From Flammeovirga yaeyamensis (GTDB lineage: Bacteria > Bacteroidota > Bacteroidia > Cytophagales > Flammeovirgaceae): DNA of 64,000 bases. Position numbers and translations under genes: made by a program. Below, piece by piece: positions 1 through 8,311 of this stretch (positions are counted from its first letter, which is position 1; every line of letters begins with the position of its first letter). The notes below the pieces were generated by a model. That model made no database searches and was not told the origin of the DNA. It was given only the letters and a program-made list of their open reading frames with translations. The stretch lies in contig NZ_CP076132.1 in the NCBI RefSeq assembly GCF_018736045.1, positions 3,767,501 to 3,831,500 of the forward strand, read 5' to 3'.

Positions 1-447
1 TAAAACTGTATCAAAATCTGCTAAACTTTTAGGCATGTTGCCAATATTGGAATAGGCCTCTGCTCTAAAAACATAAGCATTGATGTAATTTTCATCTAAA
101 TCAATAGCTGCTGAGAAATTATTAATTGCATCGGCATTTTTACCTTTGGCTAGGTCGATGTATCCTTTTAAATAATAACCTGCCGGATGCACCGCATTTA
201 GAGATAATGCTTGATCTACATCTTCACTTGCTTTATCATATTCCCCTTTTGAAATATATAATTTCGCTCTCTCTAAGTAGGCGATATCGTTCATTAAATT
301 GAAATCGATCTCTTTACTAAAAGATGCTATTGCTTTATCTATTTCTCCATTTTGAGATTGTTGCATTGCATCTCCCATCCAATTTTGGGAAAAGGCAACT
401 TGACTTATTAAAAGTAGGGTGGTAAGATATAGAAATAATAATTTCAT
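1..447 (-). CDS. Secreted TPR-repeat protein, C-terminus cut by window edge
   Basis: I translated this from the minus strand: 149 codons stay open from ATG at 445-447 to base 1 with no stop, so the gene continues outside the window. Residues 1-21 look like a signal peptide (basic start, Leu/Ile-rich core, ending around AFSQ). After that come repeated helix pairs with the TPR pattern (for example 'GEIDKAIASFSKEIDFN', 'GEYDKASEDVDQALSLN', 'KNADAINNFSAAIDLDEN'), so at least three TPR units are visible. TPR proteins are binding scaffolds; the partner cannot be read from the sequence. The signal peptide implies export to the periplasm or beyond. Confident for TPR and export, no confidence on a specific role. 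Confidence 0.85.
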   Translation of the reverse strand, partial: MKLLFLYLTTLLLISQVAFSQNWMGDAMQQSQNGEIDKAIASFSKEIDFNLMNDIAYLERAKLYISKGEYDKASEDVDQALSLNAVHPAGYYLKGYIDLAKGKNADAINNFSAAIDLDENYINAYVFRAEAYSNIGNMPKSLADFDTVL

Positions 448-917
448 ACAGTTTTGTTTTGAGGTAGGTTATACATTAGTATTAACCCTGTTAGTCGTCT
501 ATTCGATGAACTCGTTAATGTTTATTACAATATATTTAACTTACTTTAATTAGGGAAAAGAAAGTTGACGAGTAACTAATTGATCGAGTAAACTACATAT
601 TATTTTATTTATTCGTTATTCAGTACAAATTACAATATAGTATTTTTTGGGGAAGATGAGAAGCTTGTATAAGGTTTGGGTGGGTTTAGAATAAAAAGTA
701 GACTGAAGTGATTATTATTATTGGTATTGATTTTCTTTTTGAGCTCTATTAAACAAAAGTTAGTTCTAATAATCAAACCATTCATCTACCATAAATGTGA
801 TTGATAAAGCTTCTCTTCATCTTCTGAAAAATCATCTTAATGTTCATTTAATTATCTAGTATTTCTTCCACTTTTTTTATTTTATATAGGTTTAATTTTT
901 AAATCAGTTGAGAACAA
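448..917. other. AT-rich intergenic region, no gene seen
   Basis: 470 bases between the start of the TPR gene and the stop of the next minus-strand gene. I find no convincing open frame, RNA gene or strong hairpin. It contains the word TTGGGGAAGATGAG at 647-660, which recurs at 9689-9702 in another gene-poor patch. The promoter of the TPR gene should lie near 450-520, but no exact TAnnTTTG box is present there. Confidence 0.5.
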
Positions 918-1409
918 TTATAAAACAGTTTTAATATTAATATTTTTCATATTAAGAATGCTTTGAAATTCATCATAGTTTAATTTATTTGATCTAATCA
1001 CCTTTATTTCATTATCATATTTTTTAATTGAATCTGGTAATTCATAGTATTCCATTAATTCAATATCCCATAAACCTACATCACTATATTCATAACTAAC
1101 TCCTATTGTAGTTTTTATTGTTTCATTTTGATTAAAATAAAAATAATCTATCTCTCTTGAAAGAATACCATAATCACTTTGAATTTGCTTGAACCCATGA
1201 TAATTTCCAGAATTTATTTCGATAGTATCATTATTAGTCCATTTTTGTGAATTCCAACTAAATTTTCCTTTACACTCCCAATCATTTGGTATAACTGGCA
1301 CGCCTAATTCTTCCCTTTTTGAATTATAACTTAACCCATAATCTGGTTTTAGATAATAAAAAAATAAAACCGTTAATAGTATTTTTATTACATTTTTGAA
1401 TGTTTTCAT
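918..1409 (-). CDS. Hypothetical protein with N-terminal signal/anchor
   Basis: 163 residues, family not recognised. Residues 1-20 are basic then hydrophobic (KNVIKILLTVLFFYYL), consistent with a signal peptide or membrane anchor. The rest is polar, rich in Asn, Tyr, Glu and Ile, with no catalytic motif I can name; a single Cys lies near residue 46. The base composition is even more AT-rich than its neighbours. The start is the first ATG after the upstream stop and fits the position of the hydrophobic segment. It is divergent from the haemoglobin gene. I would call it an exported orphan protein; weak conservation evidence means it could also be a spurious or recently acquired gene. Confidence 0.6.
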   Translation of the reverse strand: MKTFKNVIKILLTVLFFYYLKPDYGLSYNSKREELGVPVIPNDWECKGKFSWNSQKWTNNDTIEINSGNYHGFKQIQSDYGILSREIDYFYFNQNETIKTTIGVSYEYSDVGLWDIELMEYYELPDSIKKYDNEIKVIRSNKLNYDEFQSILNMKNINIKTVL

Positions 1410-1551
1410 TATTAATCAAATAACGTAATTGAACAATCATAAAACATTGGTGCAGCATTTTAACAGCATCATTTTTTGAATTTCTTAATGATCTTTCAAA
1501 ACCTAAATATATACATTTATCACTACCTTTACCCAACATCCAATAGTTATC

Positions 1552-1932
1552 ATGAAAAAAGAAATCGAAAATAGAGAGGACATTATAGTATTGGTCAATA
1601 GCTTTTACGACAAAGTGAGACAGCACCCTACTTTAGGTCCTTTTTTTAATGAAGAAATCAAAATTAATTGGGATACTCATCTACCTATTATGTACGACTT
1701 TTGGGAAAGTAATCTTTTCTCTGTAAATAAATACAAGGGAAACCCCGTAGTAACTCATCAAAGTGTGGATAAGGTAAGTCCGATTGAACAAAAACATTTT
1801 GGACATTGGCTGCAGCTTTGGTTCAATACCTTGGATGAACATTTTGAAGGTCAAAATGCAGACACATTAAAGTCGAGAGCAAGAAATATGTCCCATATGT
1901 TATTTATGAAAATCTTTCAGGGAAGAATGTAA
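1552..1932 (+). CDS. Group III truncated haemoglobin
   Basis: 126 residues, the usual length for group III (trHbP) globins, which are small haem proteins handling O2, NO or related oxidants in the cytoplasm. Family features are visible: 'FYDKVRQHPTLGPFF' in the first third, then 'WDTHLPIMYDFWESNLF', then 'YKGNPVVTH'. His69 in that last motif aligns by eye with the proximal haem ligand of Campylobacter Ctb; 'HFGHWLQLWF' and the C-terminal 'A..MSHMLF' helix follow. The ATG at 1552 leaves a normal N-terminus. It stands alone, divergent from an unknown gene and 97 bases before the SanA-like gene. Function in NO or oxygen handling is inferred from the family. Confidence 0.93.
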   Translation: MKKEIENREDIIVLVNSFYDKVRQHPTLGPFFNEEIKINWDTHLPIMYDFWESNLFSVNKYKGNPVVTHQSVDKVSPIEQKHFGHWLQLWFNTLDEHFEGQNADTLKSRARNMSHMLFMKIFQGRM

Positions 1933-2029
1933 ATCTTGGAATAATTTTAACGAATTGTTCTTCCAACGACATTTTTAAGATAGGTAACTTTGTCAATTCT
2001 AATTTTATCTTTAAACTCGTATTGAAATT

Positions 2030-2683
2030 ATGAGAATTAAAGTAAAGACGTACATAAAAACTAGCATTGTCCTTGGCATACTTTCATTTTTTCTTACCCT
2101 ATACATCAATAGCTATGTAAGTGAGAAAAGTAGTCCGTATATCTTGGAACACGACAACATGACGGTTTCTTGTAAAACTGGGTTACTCCTAGGTACAAGT
2201 AACTATCTTAGAAGTGGGGCACCAAACCCTTATTTTACGAACAGAATTGATGCTGCTACTAAACTACTTAAAGAACACGATATTGAATTTGTTATTGTAA
2301 GTGGTGATAATAATACCAACGATTATAACGAACCAAAAAAAATGTATCAGGCCTTAGTGAAACAAGGTGTGAATAAAAAAAATATTGTCTTAGACTATGC
2401 TGGGTTTAGAACATTAGATTCAGTCATAAGAGCAAAAGAGGTATTTGGTCAAGATCGATTTATTATCATCTCCCAAAAGTTTCATATTGAAAGAGCCATC
2501 TTTATTGCAAGATATCATGGCATTGAAGCCTATGGCTATGCTGCGGAAGATGTTCCCTTCGAAAAGGGATATTGGGTAAAATATCGTGAAGTACTCGCTC
2601 GAGTAAAAATGATGCTTGATCTCTATGTACTAAAGACCTCTCCTAAGTTTTTAGGGAAGGAAGAAAAAGTGGGGGAAGAATAA
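2030..2683 (+). CDS. SanA/YdcF-family (DUF218) membrane-anchored protein
   Basis: 217 residues. One N-terminal membrane helix (about residues 9-28) is followed by a DUF218 domain. Motifs diagnostic for the SanA branch are present: 'LLGTSNYLRSG.PNPYF..RI', 'VSGDNNTNDYNEPKKM', 'LDYAGFRTLDSVIRAK' and 'ISQKFHIERAIFIA'. SanA homologues in enterobacteria affect envelope permeability (vancomycin exclusion at high temperature); biochemical activity is not settled. Location is expected at the inner membrane with the domain in the periplasm. It ends just before a strong bidirectional terminator shared with the convergent NUDIX gene. Assignment to the family is secure, physiological role is inferred. 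Confidence 0.9.
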   Translation: MRIKVKTYIKTSIVLGILSFFLTLYINSYVSEKSSPYILEHDNMTVSCKTGLLLGTSNYLRSGAPNPYFTNRIDAATKLLKEHDIEFVIVSGDNNTNDYNEPKKMYQALVKQGVNKKNIVLDYAGFRTLDSVIRAKEVFGQDRFIIISQKFHIERAIFIARYHGIEAYGYAAEDVPFEKGYWVKYREVLARVKMMLDLYVLKTSPKFLGKEEKVGEE

Positions 2684-2765
2684 TCTAAGATGTTCCGTGA
2701 GGACGTTTTGGTAAACCTCCGTACATATGAACTTTCTCCAAAACTTCAGAAAATACGCTCATATA

Positions 2766-2799
2766 AAAAATAGCCATCATTAAAATGATGGCTATTTTT
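2766..2799. terminator. Bidirectional rho-independent terminator
   Basis: Perfect 15-bp arms (2766-2780 and 2785-2799) with a 4-base loop, A-run on the left and T-run on the right. It sits between convergent genes (sanA-like on +, NUDIX regulator on -) and serves both strands. Confidence 0.9.
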
Positions 2800-2806
2800 A
2801 TATTCT

Positions 2807-3517
2807 CTATGAACCAAATGCCATAGATTTTAATTCGAAGTTAAATCCTTGTGAGATCAACTCGTCGTATTTACCTTCTTCGAAAACATAATAGTAGGCC
2901 CCTTTCTTGGACACACCTTTTTGTTTTTCGTCTAATTTTTTAAGTAACCCAGTAGCTAAAATTTTCTTTCTGAAGTTACGCTTATCGAATTGCTTTTGGT
3001 GAATAGCTTCGTAAAGCGATTGTAATTCAGGTAAAGTAAACTTCTCTGGTAATAATTCGAAACCGATAGGTTGGTATCTCGACTTTCTTCTCAATTTACC
3101 CCATGACATTTGAATCATTGTTTCATGATCAAACATTAATTTTGGTAAAGCTGTAATCGGGAACCATTGTGCTTGGTTTCTTTCAAGAATTTCTTCGTCT
3201 TGGCTATCAACTTTAATCAATGCGTAATACACTAATGAAATTACACGTGCCACAGGGTCACGGTCTACTTCACCAAATGTACTTAATTGATCCATATAGA
3301 TTCTATCTAAACCTGTCTGCTTTTTTAAGACACGTTCTGCAGCGTAATCTAAAGATTCTCCATAATGAAGGAAACCTGTTGCTAGACCCCAAGCACCTTT
3401 GAAAGGTTCTACTTTTCTTCTAGTCAAGAGGACTTTTAATTCTCCATCTTCGTATCCAAAAATTACACAATCTATAGCTAAGAGTGGTTTATATGCACTG
3501 TTATAATATTCGTTCAT
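2807..3517 (-). CDS. NUDIX-domain transcriptional regulator (NrtR/AraR-like)
   Basis: 236 residues: a NUDIX fold at about 8-145 and a winged-helix-like domain at about 150-232 (runs of 'LPELQSLYEAIHQKQFDKRNFRKKIL'). The Nudix box starts at Gly48 and keeps Glu54 and Gly69, but the positions that should be the RE and EE glutamates are Val63, Lys66 and Gln67, so hydrolase activity should be lost. That pattern matches NUDIX-related repressors such as NrtR (NAD metabolism) and Bacteroidetes AraR (arabinose), which sense a nucleotide-sugar or ADP-ribose type ligand. No NAD or sugar gene is adjacent, so the regulon cannot be read here. A possible promoter lies about 130 bases upstream. Confidence 0.85.
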   Translation of the reverse strand: MNEYYNSAYKPLLAIDCVIFGYEDGELKVLLTRRKVEPFKGAWGLATGFLHYGESLDYAAERVLKKQTGLDRIYMDQLSTFGEVDRDPVARVISLVYYALIKVDSQDEEILERNQAQWFPITALPKLMFDHETMIQMSWGKLRRKSRYQPIGFELLPEKFTLPELQSLYEAIHQKQFDKRNFRKKILATGLLKKLDEKQKGVSKKGAYYYVFEEGKYDELISQGFNFELKSMAFGS

Positions 3518-3649
3518 ATCTTGTATGTATCTTCTACTGTAATCAGTCTATTAATCAGATATTAAGTTTCGTAGTATCAAATTATGGTGTAAAGTTGGTA
3601 TTTACAACCCATCTATGATAGTATTAAATGTAAATATATAATTTTATTA

Positions 3650-3680
3650 CAAATTTATATTATAAAGGTGTCTTAATCAA
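3650..3680 (-). promoter_or_regulatory. Possible promoter of the NUDIX regulator
   Basis: On the minus strand TAAATTTG (3650-3657) fits the Bacteroidetes -7 box TAnnTTTG, with TTG (3678-3680) 20 bases upstream as -33. It would give a leader of about 125 bases. The region is very AT-rich, so a chance match is possible. Confidence 0.3.
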
Positions 3681-3720
3681 TTCAAATAGTAATAACATTC
3701 AGAATATGTTAATTTTTATT

Positions 3721-3728
3721 TACATTTG
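3721..3728 (+). promoter_or_regulatory. TACATTTG -7 box before the CHAT gene
   Basis: Exact match to the Bacteroidetes -7 consensus TAnnTTTG, 60 bases before the start codon at 3788. No clear TTTG/TTG is seen at the -33 position. Confidence 0.5.
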
Positions 3729-3787
3729 TATCTAATTCTCTATATTTATACCTCAAAATCTAAAATACTCAAGCTTCTAGATCTACT

Positions 3788-6700
3788 ATGATGAAGATTT
3801 ACACTACTTTTCTTCTTTGCTGTCTATTCTTTATTTTAACTGCTACACCGTCTAAAGCAGATCGCGTGAACGATAAAATCGACAATCTTTTAAAGATTAG
3901 TCAGAAATATGCAGACGATGGTGAATATAAAAAGGCCTTAGAATGGAACGATAAGGCGATAGAAATTGCCAAAAAACGAGACTCTGCGTTAATCGATTTA
4001 TTGTATTACCGTGCAAAGTATCAATTAGTACTTTCTAATCTACAAGAATTTGAAGAAACAACTGCTGCATTTTTAGAAATCTCTAAAAAACGAAAAAATG
4101 CTTCTTTTGGCTATGCCTATAATTTACTACGTGCCTCTTCTTTATATTTAGAATATAGTGATGTAGTAACAGCACAAGGTATGTATCAAAAAGCCATCGA
4201 AATACTTGATAATGATCCTAAGTTAATAAAATTAGCAGAGAGAGGTAAAGATGACGATCTACTGAGGGCTAAAGTCAAAACCGAGCTATATTTATCATTA
4301 GGTTATTACGATAGTGCTCAAACTTCTTTAACTCACTATCAGTTGACTGCCGAAGAATTTTATAAAAGTAGCGGTCAAACTATTTATCAATCAAGATCGA
4401 ATAAACACCAAGACGTTAAATTCTCGAGTAGAGAGAAGAAACGTCTAAAAAGAGAATATGCTTTTTCTAAAACATTAGAAGGAAAGCTTTATCGCTTAAT
4501 TGGCGATTACAATATGGCCGATAGTGTGCTTCTATCTACTGAAACTTGGATTGAAACCAATATCCGTAAAGACGATGAAAGCTATATCAGTAACTTTCAT
4601 GAACGTACTTTAAATATAATCGAAAGTAAAATCGACCCTATCCTTCCTAAAAAGATGTTAGAAAAAAACATCTATAGAGCGGAAAGAGTGTTAGGAATCA
4701 GTCATCAGTTGTACTTTAAGATTCAAGAAGATTTAGTAGACTATTACGCTTGGCAACGTTTTCATTTTAAAGGTGAAAAAACGCAATGGGATTTTGATAC
4801 CAACACTTCATTATACTTTGGTAAAAACAGTATTCAGCAAGCTTGTTCCAATCGTTTAGCTGCAAAGGACGATTATTTGAGAGGAAATTTTGAGCGTGCT
4901 GGAAAAATACTAGAAGAAGTTTTCAACGAAGGTCAACTTCCTAAAAATCATAAAGAATACATCTTGGCAAATCAGTTACTTTATAAAGTAGCTTTAGCTT
5001 TAGAAGAGGAAGAAGTTGCTCAGAAAGCTTTGGACAATTATGTATTACACACAGAAAAGAATTACGGTAAAGAGTCACTTGCTTATCACATTGCAAAAGT
5101 TGATGAAGCGACCTATTTGACCATGCATTCTGATAAATTTGAAAAAGCAGACGAACTTTTCACTGAACACCTTCCAGTAATAAAGGAGCGTTTGAGTCCT
5201 CATCATTACAAAAGATTACAAGCGGAAAAAGAAAGAGCTAATTATTATGCTTTAATGGGCGATACTCAAAAAGCGGCTGAGTTAAGTGCTTCAATCAAAA
5301 AAGCTTATGCCGATTATTACGGTACCGACCATTTAGAATACATTAATGGCCTTCAAGGTACAGCTGCTTTTGCAATTGATTTGGGTGAATATGCAGATGC
5401 TGATGCTCAGATTACTGAAATGTTGAATTTATATGATAGTCATACTTACCGTAAAGGCACTCAAAACGTTGTTCATGCTACAGCTTTAGAAACAGCGGCA
5501 AGATTTCAGGTACTTACCGGGCAATATGATATCGCTTCCCAGAACTTGAGTAAAGCCAATCGTTTATCAAAGAATTCTCCCGATAAAGTGGCTTCATCTT
5601 CTTTCGATGACACTCAGGCTCAGATTTACCTAAAGAAAGAATACTTCTCTAATGCAGAGAGAATCATCAATAAATCAATTGAACATAGAACAGCAAGATT
5701 TGGTGATCACAGCCGTTTGCTCATAGTTCCATACACTCAGTTGGCCCGACTCTCCTACCTTAAAGGTGATTACATAAAAGCGGATTCGATTGCCCAAAGT
5801 GCACACGAAATCAGTATTGAAATCTTTGGAGAGGATACCAAGCAAGACATAGAACCACTTGAGGTGAAAGCAGAAATTGCCATTGCTATGGGTAACTATG
5901 AATTGGCGCAAGAGTACACTCAAAAGAAATTAGAGATTACCAAAAAGGTCTATGGCGAACGTCACACTGAAGTGGCAAAAGGCTACACTAACCTAGCTTT
6001 AATTGGTCTATACATGGGCTACCCTGCCGAAGAGGTAATGCACCTCTTTAAAGATGCAGTGAACATTGTAGCCATTCAACTAGGAAAAGACAACCCGGTA
6101 TTTGCTATTACCTTAAAGAACTTGGCTTTAGCAAAAATTGAGGTGGGCGAATATGCAGAAGCTGAAGATCTACTAAAAGAAGCCAATAAGATTTGGATCG
6201 ATAAATTAAAAACAGAAAACAATACAAATACTGCCGAAATCACTTTACTATTAGGTGATTTAGAAATGAAACGTGAGTTTTATGGACAAGCAGAAGATCA
6301 TTATAATTTATCTCAAAAGATTTACAGTAAGATCTTTACTAAAGATCATCCACTTTATGTAAAATCTACATTAAAGAGATCTCAAGCTTATTATGCGGCA
6401 GGTTCTTATAACAAAGCCTTAAAATATGCGAGTATTGCACTTGATCAGAATGAAATTTTCATCAGAGAATATTTCCCTACTTTAAGTGCTAAAGAGAAGG
6501 CTAAATATTGGAAATCGATTCAAAACGATTACAACTATTTTTACTCTCTAACAAACACTTATCAGAAGAAGAAACTTTATGGTAAGATGTACGACTATGC
6601 ACTTCAAACTAAACCTTTGTTGTTAAGTAGCTCGGTAAAAATCCGTACTCAAATTCAAAATAGTGGTGATTCAACCCTCATTAAAGACTTTGAAAATTGG

Positions 6701-8038
6701 GTAGAGAAAAAAGAGTTGTTGACGAAGGTGTTTGCCATGTCTATCGAACAACGTTTAGAAGAGGGAATCAATATTAAAAACCTCGAAAAAGAAATTAATG
6801 TCCTTGAAAAGGAATTAAGTGCTCGCTCAAGTGTATTTAACAATAGAATTTCAGAACGTATTTCGTGGAAGGATATTCAGAAAAACCTTGCAGATGGTGA
6901 AGCAGCTGTAGAGATTGTCCGATTTAGAAACTTCACGAATGTATTTACCGATTCGGTAATGTATGCGGCACTTATTCTTACTCCGAAAACAAAAACGGCT
7001 CCTGTCTTTAAAATCATCCCTAATGGCAATATGATAGAAACGGAGGGCTTAGGTTACTATAAAACCAACTTAATTTTTGGTTTCCCAGATGAGGAATCTT
7101 ATGCTGCATTCTGGAAACCAATTAATGAGGTTGTGGGTGATGGTACTAAAGTGTATTTCTCTTCTGATGGGGTATATAATCAAATAAACTTAGAGTCTAT
7201 TCCTGTTAACCTTGATAAAGGAACCTACATCATCGACCAAAACAATATTGTACTTACAAGTTCTACGGCTGAAATTCTTTCAGAACAAGAAGATAAAAAA
7301 GACAATATGAATGTTTCGTTGTTTGGTAACCCTGTTTTCTACAAAGACCTAACACCTGATCAATATAATCAGTATACTGTTCGTCCGATTACACAGCTTC
7401 CTGGTACTTATAAGGAAGTAAAAGCATTGGATAAACTGTTATCATCTGAGGATCATACAAACGATCAAGTATTCTTAAATAAAGACGCAACAGAGACAGC
7501 TGTAAAGGGATTAACATCACCTAGAGTGTTCCATATTGCCACTCACGGTTTCTTCTTGGATGACTTGGAAAGTAATAACACAAAATCGCTTTTCAATACG
7601 CAACAAGACATCAACCCTTTATTAAGATCGGGTCTATTACTTACCAATGCAGGTGATCTAATGGATACTGATAATGTGTATGCTTTCAACAAAGAAGAAG
7701 GTGTATTAACTGCCTACGAAGCAATGAACCTTAATTTCGATGAAACTGAATTGGTCGTATTATCTGCCTGTGAAACAGGTAAAGGTGATAATAAAGTAGG
7801 TGAAGGTGTTTATGGTCTTCAAAGAGCCTTTTTAGTAGCGGGTGCTGACAATATTATCATGAGTTTGTTCGAAGTATCTGATGAAGCCACTCAGAAATTA
7901 ATGATAAGCTTCTATCACCTTTGGCTAAAAGAAGGACATAACAAAAGAGATGCATTTGCTCTTGCCAAAAAACAACTAAGAGAAGAATACCCTGAACCAA
8001 AATATTGGGGTGCCTTTATTATGATTGGTAAGATCTAA
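3788..8038 (+). CDS. Secreted TPR-CHAT (caspase-fold) protein, 1416 aa
   Basis: Residues 1-24 form a signal peptide ending near SKA-DR. Residues about 30-900 are a long series of TPR-type repeats (for example 'AEDLLKEANKIW', 'AEDHYNLSQKIY', 'KALKYASIALDQN'), many of the 42-residue kinesin-light-chain type. Residues about 930-1050 hold a coiled-coil-like stretch. The C-terminal third is a CHAT domain: 'HIATHGFF' with catalytic-type His1253 and 'LSACETGKG' with catalytic-type Cys1328, followed by 'GEGVYGLQRAFLVAGA' and the terminal 'YWGAFIMIG'. Both residues of the dyad are intact. CHAT proteins are caspase/separase-related peptidases or scaffolds; substrate unknown. Export is unusual compared with cytosolic CHAT effectors. 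Monocistronic, with its own promoter box and terminator. Confidence 0.93.
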   Translation: MMKIYTTFLLCCLFFILTATPSKADRVNDKIDNLLKISQKYADDGEYKKALEWNDKAIEIAKKRDSALIDLLYYRAKYQLVLSNLQEFEETTAAFLEISKKRKNASFGYAYNLLRASSLYLEYSDVVTAQGMYQKAIEILDNDPKLIKLAERGKDDDLLRAKVKTELYLSLGYYDSAQTSLTHYQLTAEEFYKSSGQTIYQSRSNKHQDVKFSSREKKRLKREYAFSKTLEGKLYRLIGDYNMADSVLLSTETWIETNIRKDDESYISNFHERTLNIIESKIDPILPKKMLEKNIYRAERVLGISHQLYFKIQEDLVDYYAWQRFHFKGEKTQWDFDTNTSLYFGKNSIQQACSNRLAAKDDYLRGNFERAGKILEEVFNEGQLPKNHKEYILANQLLYKVALALEEEEVAQKALDNYVLHTEKNYGKESLAYHIAKVDEATYLTMHSDKFEKADELFTEHLPVIKERLSPHHYKRLQAEKERANYYALMGDTQKAAELSASIKKAYADYYGTDHLEYINGLQGTAAFAIDLGEYADADAQITEMLNLYDSHTYRKGTQNVVHATALETAARFQVLTGQYDIASQNLSKANRLSKNSPDKVASSSFDDTQAQIYLKKEYFSNAERIINKSIEHRTARFGDHSRLLIVPYTQLARLSYLKGDYIKADSIAQSAHEISIEIFGEDTKQDIEPLEVKAEIAIAMGNYELAQEYTQKKLEITKKVYGERHTEVAKGYTNLALIGLYMGYPAEEVMHLFKDAVNIVAIQLGKDNPVFAITLKNLALAKIEVGEYAEAEDLLKEANKIWIDKLKTENNTNTAEITLLLGDLEMKREFYGQAEDHYNLSQKIYSKIFTKDHPLYVKSTLKRSQAYYAAGSYNKALKYASIALDQNEIFIREYFPTLSAKEKAKYWKSIQNDYNYFYSLTNTYQKKKLYGKMYDYALQTKPLLLSSSVKIRTQIQNSGDSTLIKDFENWVEKKELLTKVFAMSIEQRLEEGINIKNLEKEINVLEKELSARSSVFNNRISERISWKDIQKNLADGEAAVEIVRFRNFTNVFTDSVMYAALILTPKTKTAPVFKIIPNGNMIETEGLGYYKTNLIFGFPDEESYAAFWKPINEVVGDGTKVYFSSDGVYNQINLESIPVNLDKGTYIIDQNNIVLTSSTAEILSEQEDKKDNMNVSLFGNPVFYKDLTPDQYNQYTVRPITQLPGTYKEVKALDKLLSSEDHTNDQVFLNKDATETAVKGLTSPRVFHIATHGFFLDDLESNNTKSLFNTQQDINPLLRSGLLLTNAGDLMDTDNVYAFNKEEGVLTAYEAMNLNFDETELVVLSACETGKGDNKVGEGVYGLQRAFLVAGADNIIMSLFEVSDEATQKLMISFYHLWLKEGHNKRDAFALAKKQLREEYPEPKYWGAFIMIGKI

Positions 8039-8085
8039 AGATAAACAATAATACTTCTAAAGGCTATTATTGACTAACTGCTAGA

Positions 8086-8117
8086 GGCCGTCGCTTAATT
8101 GTGGCGGTCTTTTTTTG
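8086..8117 (+). terminator. Terminator after the CHAT gene
   Basis: 9-bp stem with three G-U pairs (8086-8094 with 8101-8109), 6-base loop, followed by a run of T at 8110-8116, 48 bases after the stop codon. Confidence 0.8.
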
Positions 8118-8311
8118 ATCTTATGTTGTTATAAAACAAACTGAATTTATCAATTTCGTTACTATCAACTACTTACTTTAAATATCTTATAAATTATTGA
8201 TCAAATAATTTAAATATTAAAAAATATCCTCTAAGTTTGAATAGTTTTTTAGAAGTAGACTTTACATACATCTAAACACAGTTTTAGAAGATTAATAAAT
8301 CATCCTAGACA

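Noticed and set aside
1324-1626. Open frame of 100 codons on the minus strand overlapping the haemoglobin start
   Set aside because: It overlaps two better supported genes, has no family motif and lies over the promoter of the haemoglobin gene.
5675-5923. Minus-strand frame inside the CHAT gene
   Set aside because: Pure shadow of a continuous TPR-coding frame; no start context and no recognisable product.
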